DNA from: CAYXTW01 sp964452645 | GTDB taxonomy: Bacteria; Zixibacteria; MSB-5A5; GN15; PGXB01 | DNA length: 64,000 nt | Direction: 5' to 3' | Assembly (NCBI GenBank): GCA_964452645.1 | Contig: CAYVMO010000008.1 | Coordinates: 1-64,000, forward strand | In this document: piece by piece, positions 1 to 8,009 of the stretch | How positions within the stretch are numbered: position 1 is the stretch's first letter | Layout: every line of letters begins with the position of its first letter | Translations under genes and position numbers: made by a program | Notes under the pieces: model-generated | What the model saw: only the letters and a program-made list of their open reading frames with translations | Databases searched by the model: none | Told to the model about the DNA's origin: nothing

Positions 1-154
1 ATTAATATTATACCTCATGCTTAGTCTCGTGTCCACTCTTTCGGGGGAACCTCAGGACCCTGCCCGAGACGCTGAGCTTCAGCGAGGTGTCGAAGGGCCC
101 GAACTAAGTGAAGGGCGATCCTGACAATTGCTCTTTAATTGCCTGTTCGAAGAA

Positions 155-177
155 GTCAGGAGCGCGGGGCTCCTGAC
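155..177. repeat. Perfect 9-bp inverted repeat, 5-nt loop
   Basis: GTCAGGAGC, loop gcggg, GCTCCTGAC: a perfect palindrome read directly. No T-run follows on either strand, so it is unlikely to be an intrinsic terminator. It lies within the repeat cluster at the start of the window. Confidence 0.7.
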
Positions 178-322
178 CTACGACTCTATTAAGAACGCAA
201 TTGCAGATAATATTAAAATTTGCCGAAACATAGACAACCGCACCTCTTTCTTTAATAACGCGGTCATTTATATTTTGTCAAGAAGATTTCCTGGATTGTC
301 CGATTTTCCTCGTAAGGTGAAG

Positions 323-346
323 TTGGCGCACGAGGACGTATGCCAA
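323..346. repeat. Hairpin repeat, copy 1 (TTGGC-loop-GCCAA)
   Basis: TTGGC and GCCAA flank a loop containing CACGAGGACGTA. The same 12-nt loop occurs at 32309-32320 between TTGGTG and CACCAA. The loops are identical while the stems differ in a way that preserves pairing, which points to a structured dispersed element. Confidence 0.7.
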
Positions 347-358
347 TCACGATTAAGC

Positions 359-428
359 GCAGGTTGGAATGCCCGAAGGGCTTCCGACATATAAAAAAGT
401 CGAAACCCGAAGCGGGATTTCAACCTGC
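359..428. repeat. Nested inverted repeat, two 30-nt arms each with its own small palindrome
   Basis: The left arm (359-388) begins GCAGGTTGGAAT and the right arm (399-428) ends ATTTCAACCTGC. Aligned by hand, the left arm matches the reverse complement of the right arm at 21 of 30 positions. The mismatches cluster in the middle, where each arm carries its own palindrome (GCCCGAAGGGC on the left, CCCGAAGCGGG on the right). The layout resembles paired REP-like units in opposite orientation. Confidence 0.6.
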
Positions 429-479
429 AATCCTTTTACACATATTGTTTGGTTGCGCAGCACCACACTACTTAAGACA

Positions 480-522
480 GCGCCGGTTCACACCCCAGAT
501 AAATCGGGGCAGGATCCGGCGC
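480..522. repeat. Imperfect palindrome with nested CCCC/GGGG stem
   Basis: The outer arms GCGCCGG (480-486) and CCGGCGC (516-522) enclose an inner CCCC...AT..AT...GGGG stem-like core around AGATAAATC. No T-run follows. The core resembles the CCCGATaaATCGGG core of the neighbouring unit at 593-643, so the two may be related modules. Confidence 0.5.
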
Positions 523-592
523 GACAGCATAATTCTACTCGCCAAACACGGCGAGATGAGAACGATGCGCACTTTCTCTATTCATTGCAGAT

Positions 593-643
593 AGATTGCC
601 ACGCCCTTCTCCCGATAAATCGGGTTCAGGGCTCGCAATGACG
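593..643 (-). repeat. 51-bp dispersed repeat, copy 1 (CGTCATTGCGAG...GTGGCAATCT)
   Basis: Read on the minus strand the unit begins CGTCATTGCGAG and ends GTGGCAATCT. A second copy with the same termini and the same total length (51 bp) is at 36101-36151. The inner parts differ; here the core is a palindrome with a CCCGAT-aa-ATCGGG stem. Conserved ends with a variable palindromic core suggest a REP/MITE-like element. Confidence 0.65.
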
Positions 644-707
644 TGAATTTATCTTCGTACATACTTTCGGACCAACCTCTTAATGTATGCAAACCATGAA
701 TTGTTTA

Positions 708-740
708 TAAAAAAAGGGACAGCCGACCGGCTGTCCCTTC
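708..740 (-). terminator. Rho-independent terminator of the TSP3/dockerin gene
   Basis: An 11-bp stem AAGGGACAGCC (714-724) and GGCTGTCCCTT (729-739) with a 4-nt loop. On the minus strand it is followed by a run of T. It lies about 20 bp past the stop codon of the minus-strand gene. Confidence 0.85.
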
Positions 741-761
741 TGGAAAAATCTATACATATTT

Positions 762-1898
762 CTATTTTACAGGCGGGCACATCGGGGCGGGGCCGTCACG
801 ATACAGGAAATATATCATATAGACAACGTCCATAATATTCATGACGCCGTTGCCATCGACATCACCACAGAACAGGCAGGCGTCGCCGATATTATCGCCA
901 TCGGAATCTTCCTGACCCGGATTATAAACATTGGGGCAATTATCGACATCGCCGCAAATACCGTCGCCGTCAATATCGTTGTCCGGGTCATTCGGGCAAA
1001 TATCGCAAGCGTCGCCAATACCATCCATATCGGCATCCGCCTGACCCGGATTGTAAATTTCGGGGCAGTTATCATCCGGGCAGGTATTCAAAGCATAGCC
1101 GGGATCACCATAACCGTCGTCGTCCAGATCAGTACAGCCGTCGCAGACATCGCCGATATTATCGCCGTCGGCATCTTCCTGACCCGGGTTGGTGACTGTC
1201 GGGCAATTATCGCAGGCATCGCCGAGTTCATCGCCGTCGTTGTTTTCCTGATAAGGATTATAATCGTCCGGGCAATTGTCTTCGGGGCAGCTTTGCTGAT
1301 ACCCGGGGTCACCATATCCGTCGCCGTCGCTATCGTAGCATATTTCGGTCAACGTCCAGCAGTACGGGCCATTAAAAGGCGGCGAGGGCGGTTCGAACAT
1401 CCAATCAAAGGATTGATTGGGATGATCGACGGAGTCGATACAGAATGTACCCGTTTGAGCGATTTCGAAATTAAACTTAATATAAAGGTGTTCGCCCAAT
1501 CCGGACGGCAGCCCGCCCAGTCCGATAAAGGCGGTACCTATTGTATCGGGAAGTACACCATCCCAGCTTAATTCCTCGAAGAACATTCCCAAATTAAAAT
1601 ACGATACAAATGCCGGGTCAAGCCAGATGGAACCTGACGGGCCAAATCCGCCGATATCTTTATGAACGACATCGGTAATACTACCGTCGGGGCTGTAAAA
1701 AGCAAATGGCATTGATATACCATATCGTGATATCCCGTCATTGTTGTTCAAATAAATATCGACCGTGACATAATCCCCGGAGGCAATTGTGTCCGGTGAA
1801 ATCGCCGGTGAGGCCTCGGCCCGGACGGTCATGGCATTAACTTCTCCGCAAATGAAGAAAACACACAGGACGGCTAAAAGGCAGTAGGGGTGTTTCAT
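762..1898 (-). CDS. Secreted thrombospondin-type-3 repeat protein with cohesin-like N-domain and dockerin-like end
   Basis: An exported protein of 378 residues. The ATG at 1898 is chosen because GGAGGAGAC lies just upstream of it. A signal peptide (about residues 1-23, ending VNA) is followed by a beta-rich region (about 24-175) whose pattern resembles cohesin or other Ig-like adhesion folds. Residues about 185-340 are Asp-rich calcium-binding thrombospondin type 3 repeats (DxDxDGxGDxCDNCP, NPGQEDxDGDNIGDxC). The C-terminus is half a dockerin-like module (CGDVDGNGVMNIMDVVYMI...GPAP), the same family as in three other proteins of this window. Probably a surface or extracellular structural protein. 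The cohesin-like assignment is inference from pattern only; the TSP3 call is secure. Confidence 0.85.
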   Translation of the reverse strand: MKHPYCLLAVLCVFFICGEVNAMTVRAEASPAISPDTIASGDYVTVDIYLNNNDGISRYGISMPFAFYSPDGSITDVVHKDIGGFGPSGSIWLDPAFVSYFNLGMFFEELSWDGVLPDTIGTAFIGLGGLPSGLGEHLYIKFNFEIAQTGTFCIDSVDHPNQSFDWMFEPPSPPFNGPYCWTLTEICYDSDGDGYGDPGYQQSCPEDNCPDDYNPYQENNDGDELGDACDNCPTVTNPGQEDADGDNIGDVCDGCTDLDDDGYGDPGYALNTCPDDNCPEIYNPGQADADMDGIGDACDICPNDPDNDIDGDGICGDVDNCPNVYNPGQEDSDGDNIGDACLFCGDVDGNGVMNIMDVVYMIYFLYRDGPAPMCPPVK

Positions 1899-2078
1899 AA
1901 TGTCTCCTCCCATTTTTCAATGGGTTGCTGGTTAGAATATTTTATTTATCTTTTTGCCGGTAGTAATTGCCTGTATATACGCAGTTTTTATGTTTAGAAA
2001 CAGGTCATCCACTGACCGATGTCGTATTCAGACATTTTTACCGGAATAAATATACAAAAAAAAGACAATTTTGGCAAT

Positions 2079-2099
2079 GAAAAAAAACCGGCGGCCGGA
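2079..2099 (-). terminator. Weak terminator-like hairpin
   Basis: On the minus strand CCGG-CCG-CCGG is followed by eight T residues, about 95 bp past the stop of the gene ending at 2193. The stem is only 4 bp but all G-C. Confidence 0.4.
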
Positions 2100-2192
2100 T
2101 AATATCATAATGCGCCTGTTAACGACCCGACGGCGCCGGGACAGGGACCGGCACGACTTACACGATAAATCGTATTTATGCCATTATGTCGA

Positions 2193-5100
2193 TCAGAAAT
2201 CGGCGCCAATAGAGAAATAATGTTTCGGATGATGCGCCACGTAGGCGAAATCGGTGGCCCAGGCCAGATCATAGCGGAGGACGAAAATCCCCAGATTGGC
2301 TCGTATGCCGAAACCGAAAGCGGCCTTGATATCATTCAGACGGGCCGGCCCGTTGACCGACGTCCCACCTTTGAATTTGCTATCGTCCTCCCAGGCGGCC
2401 CCCATATCATAGAAAATATTACCTGTTATATAACCGATAGTGAGCGGGAGCGGAAAATTCATTTTGAGATAATCCACGAAGGGGTAACGGAATTCCAGAT
2501 TGGTCAGGACGTACCTGGTGCCGTTCATGGCATAATAGTCATAACCACGCATGGGCGTGACGACATCGGAGAAGTAAAGATTTTCAACGTCGTAAACTTC
2601 GGCGCCGACAGTTGTCCGGCCGATTTTATTCGATGTCCCGCCGAGGAAATACCTCTTGGGTGTTTTGCCTCCCGAAGCGCCGCCGCTCAACCTGAAGGCA
2701 AAAGAGAAAAGACCTCGGATATGCAAGTACTTCCTGTAATCGATTTCAGCCGAGTAAAACGACATGCTGTCCGGATCGAAAAGATTGACGGCGCCGGTGA
2801 TATCGATTCGGGACCGCTGGCCATTAAGCGGGCCGGTTACGCCCCAGAGGATGTTATCCTTTACATGAGATAAGGTGCCCATCGTCACCCTGGTGGAGCG
2901 GTCCGTACGCAGGTCATTGAAATCCTGATAGTGGCGATCGATAAAGAATTGGGAGAGGCCTAATTCGACGCGGGAAAATTGAGAAAATGGCCATGAAGCG
3001 TACGCCTGTGCTCCATAGAAACGGTCGGAAAACAGAAAATCATTGGGATCGATATAATAATTTTTAGAGTGGAATATACCGATACCGAGGTTGATTCTCA
3101 TCTTATTATAGAAATAATACAACTGGAAATTGGTCTGATCGATGGTGTTTACCAGATCGGTCAGCAGAAAAATCTGGTGGTCACCAAGATAATCCGAAAA
3201 AACAAAAACGGACTGGCCCTGCAGGCCGAAAAATGTGTCATAGGCAAACCCGCCATTGACATAATCGGGCGTAAATTTAACCCGGTAATTATGAACCTTA
3301 TATTCACCATTGGGAAGACGATTATTACTGGCCACGGAATCAAAAACGGCCTGTTCTTCCGGGGTGCGGAATTTGCCGGACTCCGTCGAATCGGCGGCGA
3401 CGGTTTTAAAAAGAGAATCAAGAGGATCTCGCTCATTGTCTTCCTTGTTTGAAACAAAAATGTACTCCCCATCCTCGATGCGGGTGGTATCACCGGCAAC
3501 AGCGGCGCTGTCTTCCGATTCAGCCTCTTTCTTATGTGCCGCCAGAGGTGATTCGCCTTTGGTGGTATCAATTTCTTCTTTCTGCTTTTTGGGGGCAAAG
3601 AGCGCCTTCATTTCATCCGGATTACCAAATTTTCCCATGGCGAAATCGGTTGGTTCAAGGACCCCTTTATTACCGGCCGGATCCCATTCTTTCAGCAAAA
3701 AAACATCGAAGCCGCCCTTATTGAAAGCGGAGAAGGCAATCTGCTTGCCGTCGGGTGACCAGGACGGCGAACTGACGCCGGTCAGGACATCGGTGATGGC
3801 AATGGCATTATCGGAATCAACGGGCATTATATAAAAATTATCGATTCCGTTGCGGTTGGAGACAAAGCAGATTTGTTTGCCGTCAGGCGAAACCGCCGGC
3901 TGACGATTCTGCCCCGGACCGCAGTGAATCGGCGTTATTTTTTTGCTATCGATATCGATGACAAACAGGCTATAATTGCCGTAATTCGTGCGGAAGTAAA
4001 GCGTTCTGTAATCAACATCACCGTCCGGCTTATAATCCGGATTTTTCAGAAAAAAATCGTTATCGGGATGCGGCCGGTCGGAGGAGAAAGCAATTCGTTT
4101 TGAATCCGGGAACCAGGAAGGATCGATGTCATCGTAGGTGTCGCGGTTGAGATTATAGGTCTTATCTTTTTCAAGGTCATAAATTACGATGTCCCGCGTG
4201 CGGCCATCTACTGCCGAAAAGGCTATTTTTTTGCCGTCCGGTGACCAGACAGGGGAGAGGATACTGTTGAAATTAAAGTGTTTTCTCTTATAAATATCTT
4301 TATCTTTAACGGTGAAGAAGTACAAAGCATCTTTACCGTCCGATTTGGCAACAAAGGCCATCCGTTCACCATCCGGCGAGAATGTAATTCCCGACCAATA
4401 CGAATGTAAAGATTCCAGGTCACCGCTTCGTTCGGCCTTCACCAGTCGGTCAATGACTTTGCCGTCAACAGCTGAAATCAAATAAATTTCCATGTAGTCG
4501 GAACGGTCGGAGAACATGGCCAGCCGATCGCCTTTGGGCGAGAAAACCGGATTGGCATTAAAGTGGGACTGGTCCTTTTCATGGTTTGTCAGCGGTTTGG
4601 CGATTTCGGGAGCTTCTTTTCTTTTGGCGATTTCCGGCCAGTAACGTCTTTTCATTTCTTTGGAGAAACCATCCCAGAGCTCTTCGGGGGTTACCCCCAG
4701 AGCGCCTTTAGAGGCTTTATTTATCGTCAGATAGACTTTTCCTTTGGCCAGAAGTTCACCGATTTTTTGACCGCCATAAGTATCGACGATATATTTGACC
4801 AGCGCCTGACCTTCTTTGTAGGCCAGGTAACCGCCCATGAATTCAGGCGGGGCCAGATAATTGTTGATAGTGGCGTCACGAACCGTCATATCGGCAGAAT
4901 AATCCCACCCGTGGCGAGAGCTGTATTCGGCATATCCCTCGGCCAGCCAGAGCGGAATTTGAAAAAGTCGCTGGCGTGACACGAGTGACGCAAAGGAATT
5001 GCCGTAAAGCATATCATAGGTAAAAGCGTGGGTCAACTCGTGAGACAGGACGTGACGGAAATCCTCGGTGGAACCGTCAAAAGGAATGGCAATCCTGTTT

Positions 5101-5450
5101 TTAAAGGCCTCGGTAAAACCGCCCACCCCCTCGGGAAGCAATGAGGGAACGATATTGGTTTGTTGAAAGTCATCGGGTGAGTTATAAATAAAAACGGGGA
5201 TACGTCTTTTTATTATATAATTCAACTGCTCGGAAATTTCGACATAGGCGGATTCCAGGACGGCGGCAGCGAATTTGGCCGTTTCATACATCTGGTTGTT
5301 AAAATAGATGTCGAAGTGTCTTGTCTGGATGTATTGCCAGTCGAGTTTATTATACTGAACCTTGTTTTGACCGAAATATGTTGTCTGAGCGGCCAGCGAA
5401 CCGACGGTAAACATAAAAATTATTAAAACAAATACTGATTTCCTGGCCAT
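2193..5450 (-). CDS. Gluzincin peptidase / TolB-like propeller / Omp85-like barrel fusion protein
   Basis: A 1085-residue exported protein combining three parts. After a signal peptide (about 1-22, ending LAA) comes a gluzincin-type metallopeptidase domain with HELTH at about 137-141 and the downstream glutamate motif LAEGYAEY. Next are several TolB/WD40-like propeller repeats (SPDGKKIAF, SPDGKQICF, SWSPDGKQIAF; about 290-600). A charged Ser/Thr/Glu-rich linker (about 600-720) leads to a C-terminal surface-antigen (Omp85-like) beta barrel ending in phenylalanine, as outer-membrane barrels do. The ATG at 5450 is preferred over an in-frame TTG four codons upstream. It lies 29 bp downstream of murA and is probably cotranscribed. 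Likely an outer-membrane-anchored protease; the substrate is unknown. Confidence 0.85.
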   Translation of the reverse strand: MARKSVFVLIIFMFTVGSLAAQTTYFGQNKVQYNKLDWQYIQTRHFDIYFNNQMYETAKFAAAVLESAYVEISEQLNYIIKRRIPVFIYNSPDDFQQTNIVPSLLPEGVGGFTEAFKNRIAIPFDGSTEDFRHVLSHELTHAFTYDMLYGNSFASLVSRQRLFQIPLWLAEGYAEYSSRHGWDYSADMTVRDATINNYLAPPEFMGGYLAYKEGQALVKYIVDTYGGQKIGELLAKGKVYLTINKASKGALGVTPEELWDGFSKEMKRRYWPEIAKRKEAPEIAKPLTNHEKDQSHFNANPVFSPKGDRLAMFSDRSDYMEIYLISAVDGKVIDRLVKAERSGDLESLHSYWSGITFSPDGERMAFVAKSDGKDALYFFTVKDKDIYKRKHFNFNSILSPVWSPDGKKIAFSAVDGRTRDIVIYDLEKDKTYNLNRDTYDDIDPSWFPDSKRIAFSSDRPHPDNDFFLKNPDYKPDGDVDYRTLYFRTNYGNYSLFVIDIDSKKITPIHCGPGQNRQPAVSPDGKQICFVSNRNGIDNFYIMPVDSDNAIAITDVLTGVSSPSWSPDGKQIAFSAFNKGGFDVFLLKEWDPAGNKGVLEPTDFAMGKFGNPDEMKALFAPKKQKEEIDTTKGESPLAAHKKEAESEDSAAVAGDTTRIEDGEYIFVSNKEDNERDPLDSLFKTVAADSTESGKFRTPEEQAVFDSVASNNRLPNGEYKVHNYRVKFTPDYVNGGFAYDTFFGLQGQSVFVFSDYLGDHQIFLLTDLVNTIDQTNFQLYYFYNKMRINLGIGIFHSKNYYIDPNDFLFSDRFYGAQAYASWPFSQFSRVELGLSQFFIDRHYQDFNDLRTDRSTRVTMGTLSHVKDNILWGVTGPLNGQRSRIDITGAVNLFDPDSMSFYSAEIDYRKYLHIRGLFSFAFRLSGGASGGKTPKRYFLGGTSNKIGRTTVGAEVYDVENLYFSDVVTPMRGYDYYAMNGTRYVLTNLEFRYPFVDYLKMNFPLPLTIGYITGNIFYDMGAAWEDDSKFKGGTSVNGPARLNDIKAAFGFGIRANLGIFVLRYDLAWATDFAYVAHHPKHYFSIGADF

Positions 5451-5479
5451 ATTTATATCCAATCTTCTAAAATTTCCGA

Positions 5480-6742
5480 TTATTGGTCTATCCTCTTTAT
5501 ATCGGCTCCAACCGATGAAAGTTTTTCCTCGAGTTTATGATAACCACGATCGATATGGTAAACGCGCAAAAGCTCGCTTTCGCCCCTGGCTACAAGGCAG
5601 GCCAAAACCAGCCCGGCCCCGGCTCGAATGTCGGAGGCCATTACAGAAGCACCTCTCAATCGGTCAACGCCGTTAATCAAAGCCTCATTGGACGTTACCG
5701 TTAAGTCCGCGCCCAGCCGTCTGAGTTCCATAGTATGGCTGAATCTCTCCTCAAAAATCGTCTCCTTGATTTTGCTGGTGCCGCCGGCGGTCGTCGCCAG
5801 AGCCACGAAACAGGGCAGAAGGTCGGTTGGAAAACCGGGAAACGGAAATGTCACCAATTTGACCGGCCCCAGCCTTTTCGGGGCTTTAATCTCAATGGCA
5901 TCTGTTTTTTCAGTAATTGTACAACCCATCTCATATAATTTACGCGAGACCATTGTCAAATGCTGGGGATTGACGCCGCTGACTTCGACCGAGCCGCCCG
6001 TAATGGCCGCCCCGCATAGGTAAGTTCCGGCCACCAGCCGGTCGCCGGAGACTTTATATTCGACCGGCTTTAATTCCTTGACACCCTCGATGGTTATGGT
6101 TGAAGTTCCGGCATCCATGACTTTACCACCGGCGGCATTGAGAAAATTGGCGACATCGACAACCTCGGGATCGCAGGCGGCGTTGACGATTCTGGTCGTT
6201 CCCTTGGCCAGGACGGCGCCGAACATGATGTTTTCGGTTCCGGTATGCGACGGTCGGTCAAAATGAATGGTGGCTCCCTGCAGATTTTTGGCTCTGGCGA
6301 TGGTGTAGCCGGAATCTTCGTTGATTTCCACACCCATCGAACGAAAGCCATTGATATGATAATCAACCGGTCGGGCGCCCAGCGAACAGCCGCCGGGAAG
6401 CGAAACGCGAGCTTCGCCTAATCGTCCCAGAAGCGGTCCCAAAACCAAAAATGAGGCGCGCATCCGGCGCATCAATTCATACGGGGCGGTATTGCCTGTG
6501 ATGTTGGTACAGTCAACATGCATTTGCATCTTCTGCGTATCATATTCCACATTTGCCCCGATAAACTCGAGGACTTTCTTCATTGTGTAAATGTCATTTA
6601 GGGGGGGAATGTTCCGCAGAACAACTTCACCCTTTTTAAAAAGGATGGTTCCGGCCAGAATCGGCAAGGCCGCGTTTTTGGACCCGTCAGTCTGGATTTT
6701 CCCGGATAGCTTTTTGCCGCCATTGATTACGAATTTGTCCAT
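5480..6742 (-). CDS. murA: UDP-N-acetylglucosamine 1-carboxyvinyltransferase MurA
   Basis: Transfers enolpyruvate from PEP to UDP-GlcNAc, the first committed step of peptidoglycan synthesis in the cytoplasm. The 420-residue length is normal for the family. The N-terminal GSKNAALP substrate-binding motif and the catalytic loop SLPGGCSLGARPVD are present, with the catalytic cysteine at residue 119. That cysteine is the fosfomycin target, so the enzyme is expected to be fosfomycin-sensitive (family knowledge). The ATG is preceded by AAGGTAATAG, a modest ribosome binding site. The outer-membrane fusion gene follows 29 bp downstream, so envelope genes appear grouped here. Confidence 0.97.
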   Translation of the reverse strand: MDKFVINGGKKLSGKIQTDGSKNAALPILAGTILFKKGEVVLRNIPPLNDIYTMKKVLEFIGANVEYDTQKMQMHVDCTNITGNTAPYELMRRMRASFLVLGPLLGRLGEARVSLPGGCSLGARPVDYHINGFRSMGVEINEDSGYTIARAKNLQGATIHFDRPSHTGTENIMFGAVLAKGTTRIVNAACDPEVVDVANFLNAAGGKVMDAGTSTITIEGVKELKPVEYKVSGDRLVAGTYLCGAAITGGSVEVSGVNPQHLTMVSRKLYEMGCTITEKTDAIEIKAPKRLGPVKLVTFPFPGFPTDLLPCFVALATTAGGTSKIKETIFEERFSHTMELRRLGADLTVTSNEALINGVDRLRGASVMASDIRAGAGLVLACLVARGESELLRVYHIDRGYHKLEEKLSSVGADIKRIDQ

Positions 6743-6878
6743 TCTATTACCTTATATTGAAGATCTTCCTGTTCGTTCCTTACATACACCTCAATAAGGA
6801 TATGAATTTGCAGGAAGAGCCGCAATAAAAATATCTTTATGGCGCCACAAAGCTATCGACTCATTTATTTTATTCCTT

Positions 6879-7760
6879 CTATTCAGTCGAAACGGAGCCT
6901 GTCTGCGGAACGGCATTTTTCGGCGGGACAGCCAATTGTGTTTTTATCCAGATTTCCTGTTTTTCCGGCCGCTGGCGCTGCATTCCAGCGGGACGCTCAA
7001 AACCGCCGCCGCCGTAGCCTCCGGGGAAACTACCTTCACCGGGAAATCCGCCTCCACCCGGCCGACCGCCACCCATGCCTTCACGTCGATATCTTTCACC
7101 CATATTAAACTCGCCCCATTCGGCTCCGATACATACAAATTTTCCCGGATTGGCTCCGAAACCGTATTGGCCGTAACCGCTTTCGGCCAGGGGCAGACGA
7201 AATTCATAAGTATAAATATCTTTGGAGGTGGAAAAGGCGACCGCCGGGCCTGCCGGCGTTGACGATGGAAGAGTCTCTTCCCGGTAATTTATATTATCGA
7301 GAATTGTAATTTGACTGGAACTATCTTTTTGCTGTTCATCGCGTTCTTTCATCCGCTCGGCGACATCTTCCGGCATATTAAAGCCGCTGTTTTTACGTAG
7401 TTCCTCCGGGGGCGGGCCACCCTTATAGCGAATACCCAGGTTCTTTTTCTTTTTGGCGGTTCCGTCCAACCATAAAGTCAAACCTGTTGATTCAATAGCG
7501 CGGGCCCACATCGGGTTTTTAAATGAAAAGAAAAGATAGAGATTTTCGCTGTCATTGCATAGACCGACGGCAATATCCTGATCTTCAAAATAGTTGGCCG
7601 GAATGTTTGTCCAATCGGCGCGCTGGCCGTCGATTTGAATCGGCTCCGAAATCCAGTGACCCGCTATTTTCTGCGTTTTGCATCCGGTCATAGCGGAAAT
7701 CACGAATATCGTCGTGATTAATATTATCACGCCGCCGGGAAAAATCGATTTGTGGCTCAT
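6879..7760 (-). CDS. Lipoprotein with CBM9-like domain and Gly-rich insertion
   Basis: A predicted lipoprotein of 293 residues: hydrophobic leader and lipobox SAMTGC with Cys27. The pattern PIQIDGQRADW..IP..YF...I.VGLCNDSENLYLFFSF, followed by TGLTLWLDG and a late EFRLPL segment, is that of CBM9-like carbohydrate-binding or DOMON-like sandwiches. Residues of about 220-265 form a low-complexity Gly/Pro/Phe/Arg stretch (GGGRPGGGGFPGEG), after which a beta-strand-like end (EIWIKTQLAVP) resumes. The fold call is moderately secure. The function, perhaps binding a glycan or ligand at the envelope, is inference. It is transcribed alone, upstream of murA on the same strand with a gap of about 135 bp. 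Confidence 0.7.
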   Translation of the reverse strand: MSHKSIFPGGVIILITTIFVISAMTGCKTQKIAGHWISEPIQIDGQRADWTNIPANYFEDQDIAVGLCNDSENLYLFFSFKNPMWARAIESTGLTLWLDGTAKKKKNLGIRYKGGPPPEELRKNSGFNMPEDVAERMKERDEQQKDSSSQITILDNINYREETLPSSTPAGPAVAFSTSKDIYTYEFRLPLAESGYGQYGFGANPGKFVCIGAEWGEFNMGERYRREGMGGGRPGGGGFPGEGSFPGGYGGGGFERPAGMQRQRPEKQEIWIKTQLAVPPKNAVPQTGSVSTE

Positions 7761-8009
7761 AAATTTGTATCCTCTTAAAATATATGACGTTTTAAATCGG
7801 CTTTATATTCAGTCTTCCCCTCATATCCTTATCTTTTGGCGGATAAATACCACCTTTATTATACAATTACAACAATCCGGCGAGACGAAAAGACCAATCG
7901 GAAATCGAAATAATCTTCAGACATTGCATCAGGCTTTTCTCTTGCTATTTATTGTCTGAGGGCATATCTTTTTCAGAGCCAATATCAGTTACGAATAGAT
8001 GGAGATTAT

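Larger units (their letters stand above)
1..707. other. Intergenic region rich in short palindromic repeats; no convincing gene
   Basis: Open frames here are short, overlapping, lack ribosome binding sites and run through palindromes, so I see no gene. The stretch instead holds at least six separate inverted-repeat units, the clearest of which are listed individually. One more is a perfect CGCTGA-gct-TCAGCG palindrome at 70-84, inside a segment ending in a GTCGAAGGGCCC-like sequence. Two units have relatives elsewhere in the window (near 32303 and 36101), so these are dispersed elements. The region sits downstream of the minus-strand gene ending at 762 and may be a landing site for mobile palindromic units. 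Confidence 0.6.

Noticed and set aside
128..641. Three short plus-strand open frames in the first 650 bp
   Set aside because: They overlap one another, lack ribosome sites, and are made of palindromic repeats.
762..1300. Regular Asp-rich DNA repeats that could be mistaken for a CRISPR-like or satellite array
   Set aside because: They are coding thrombospondin type 3 repeats, with variable DNA and conserved calcium-binding residues.
2178..2873. 231-codon plus-strand frame
   Set aside because: It is antisense to the barrel part of the large minus-strand fusion, which has clear domains; the plus frame has no recognisable motif.
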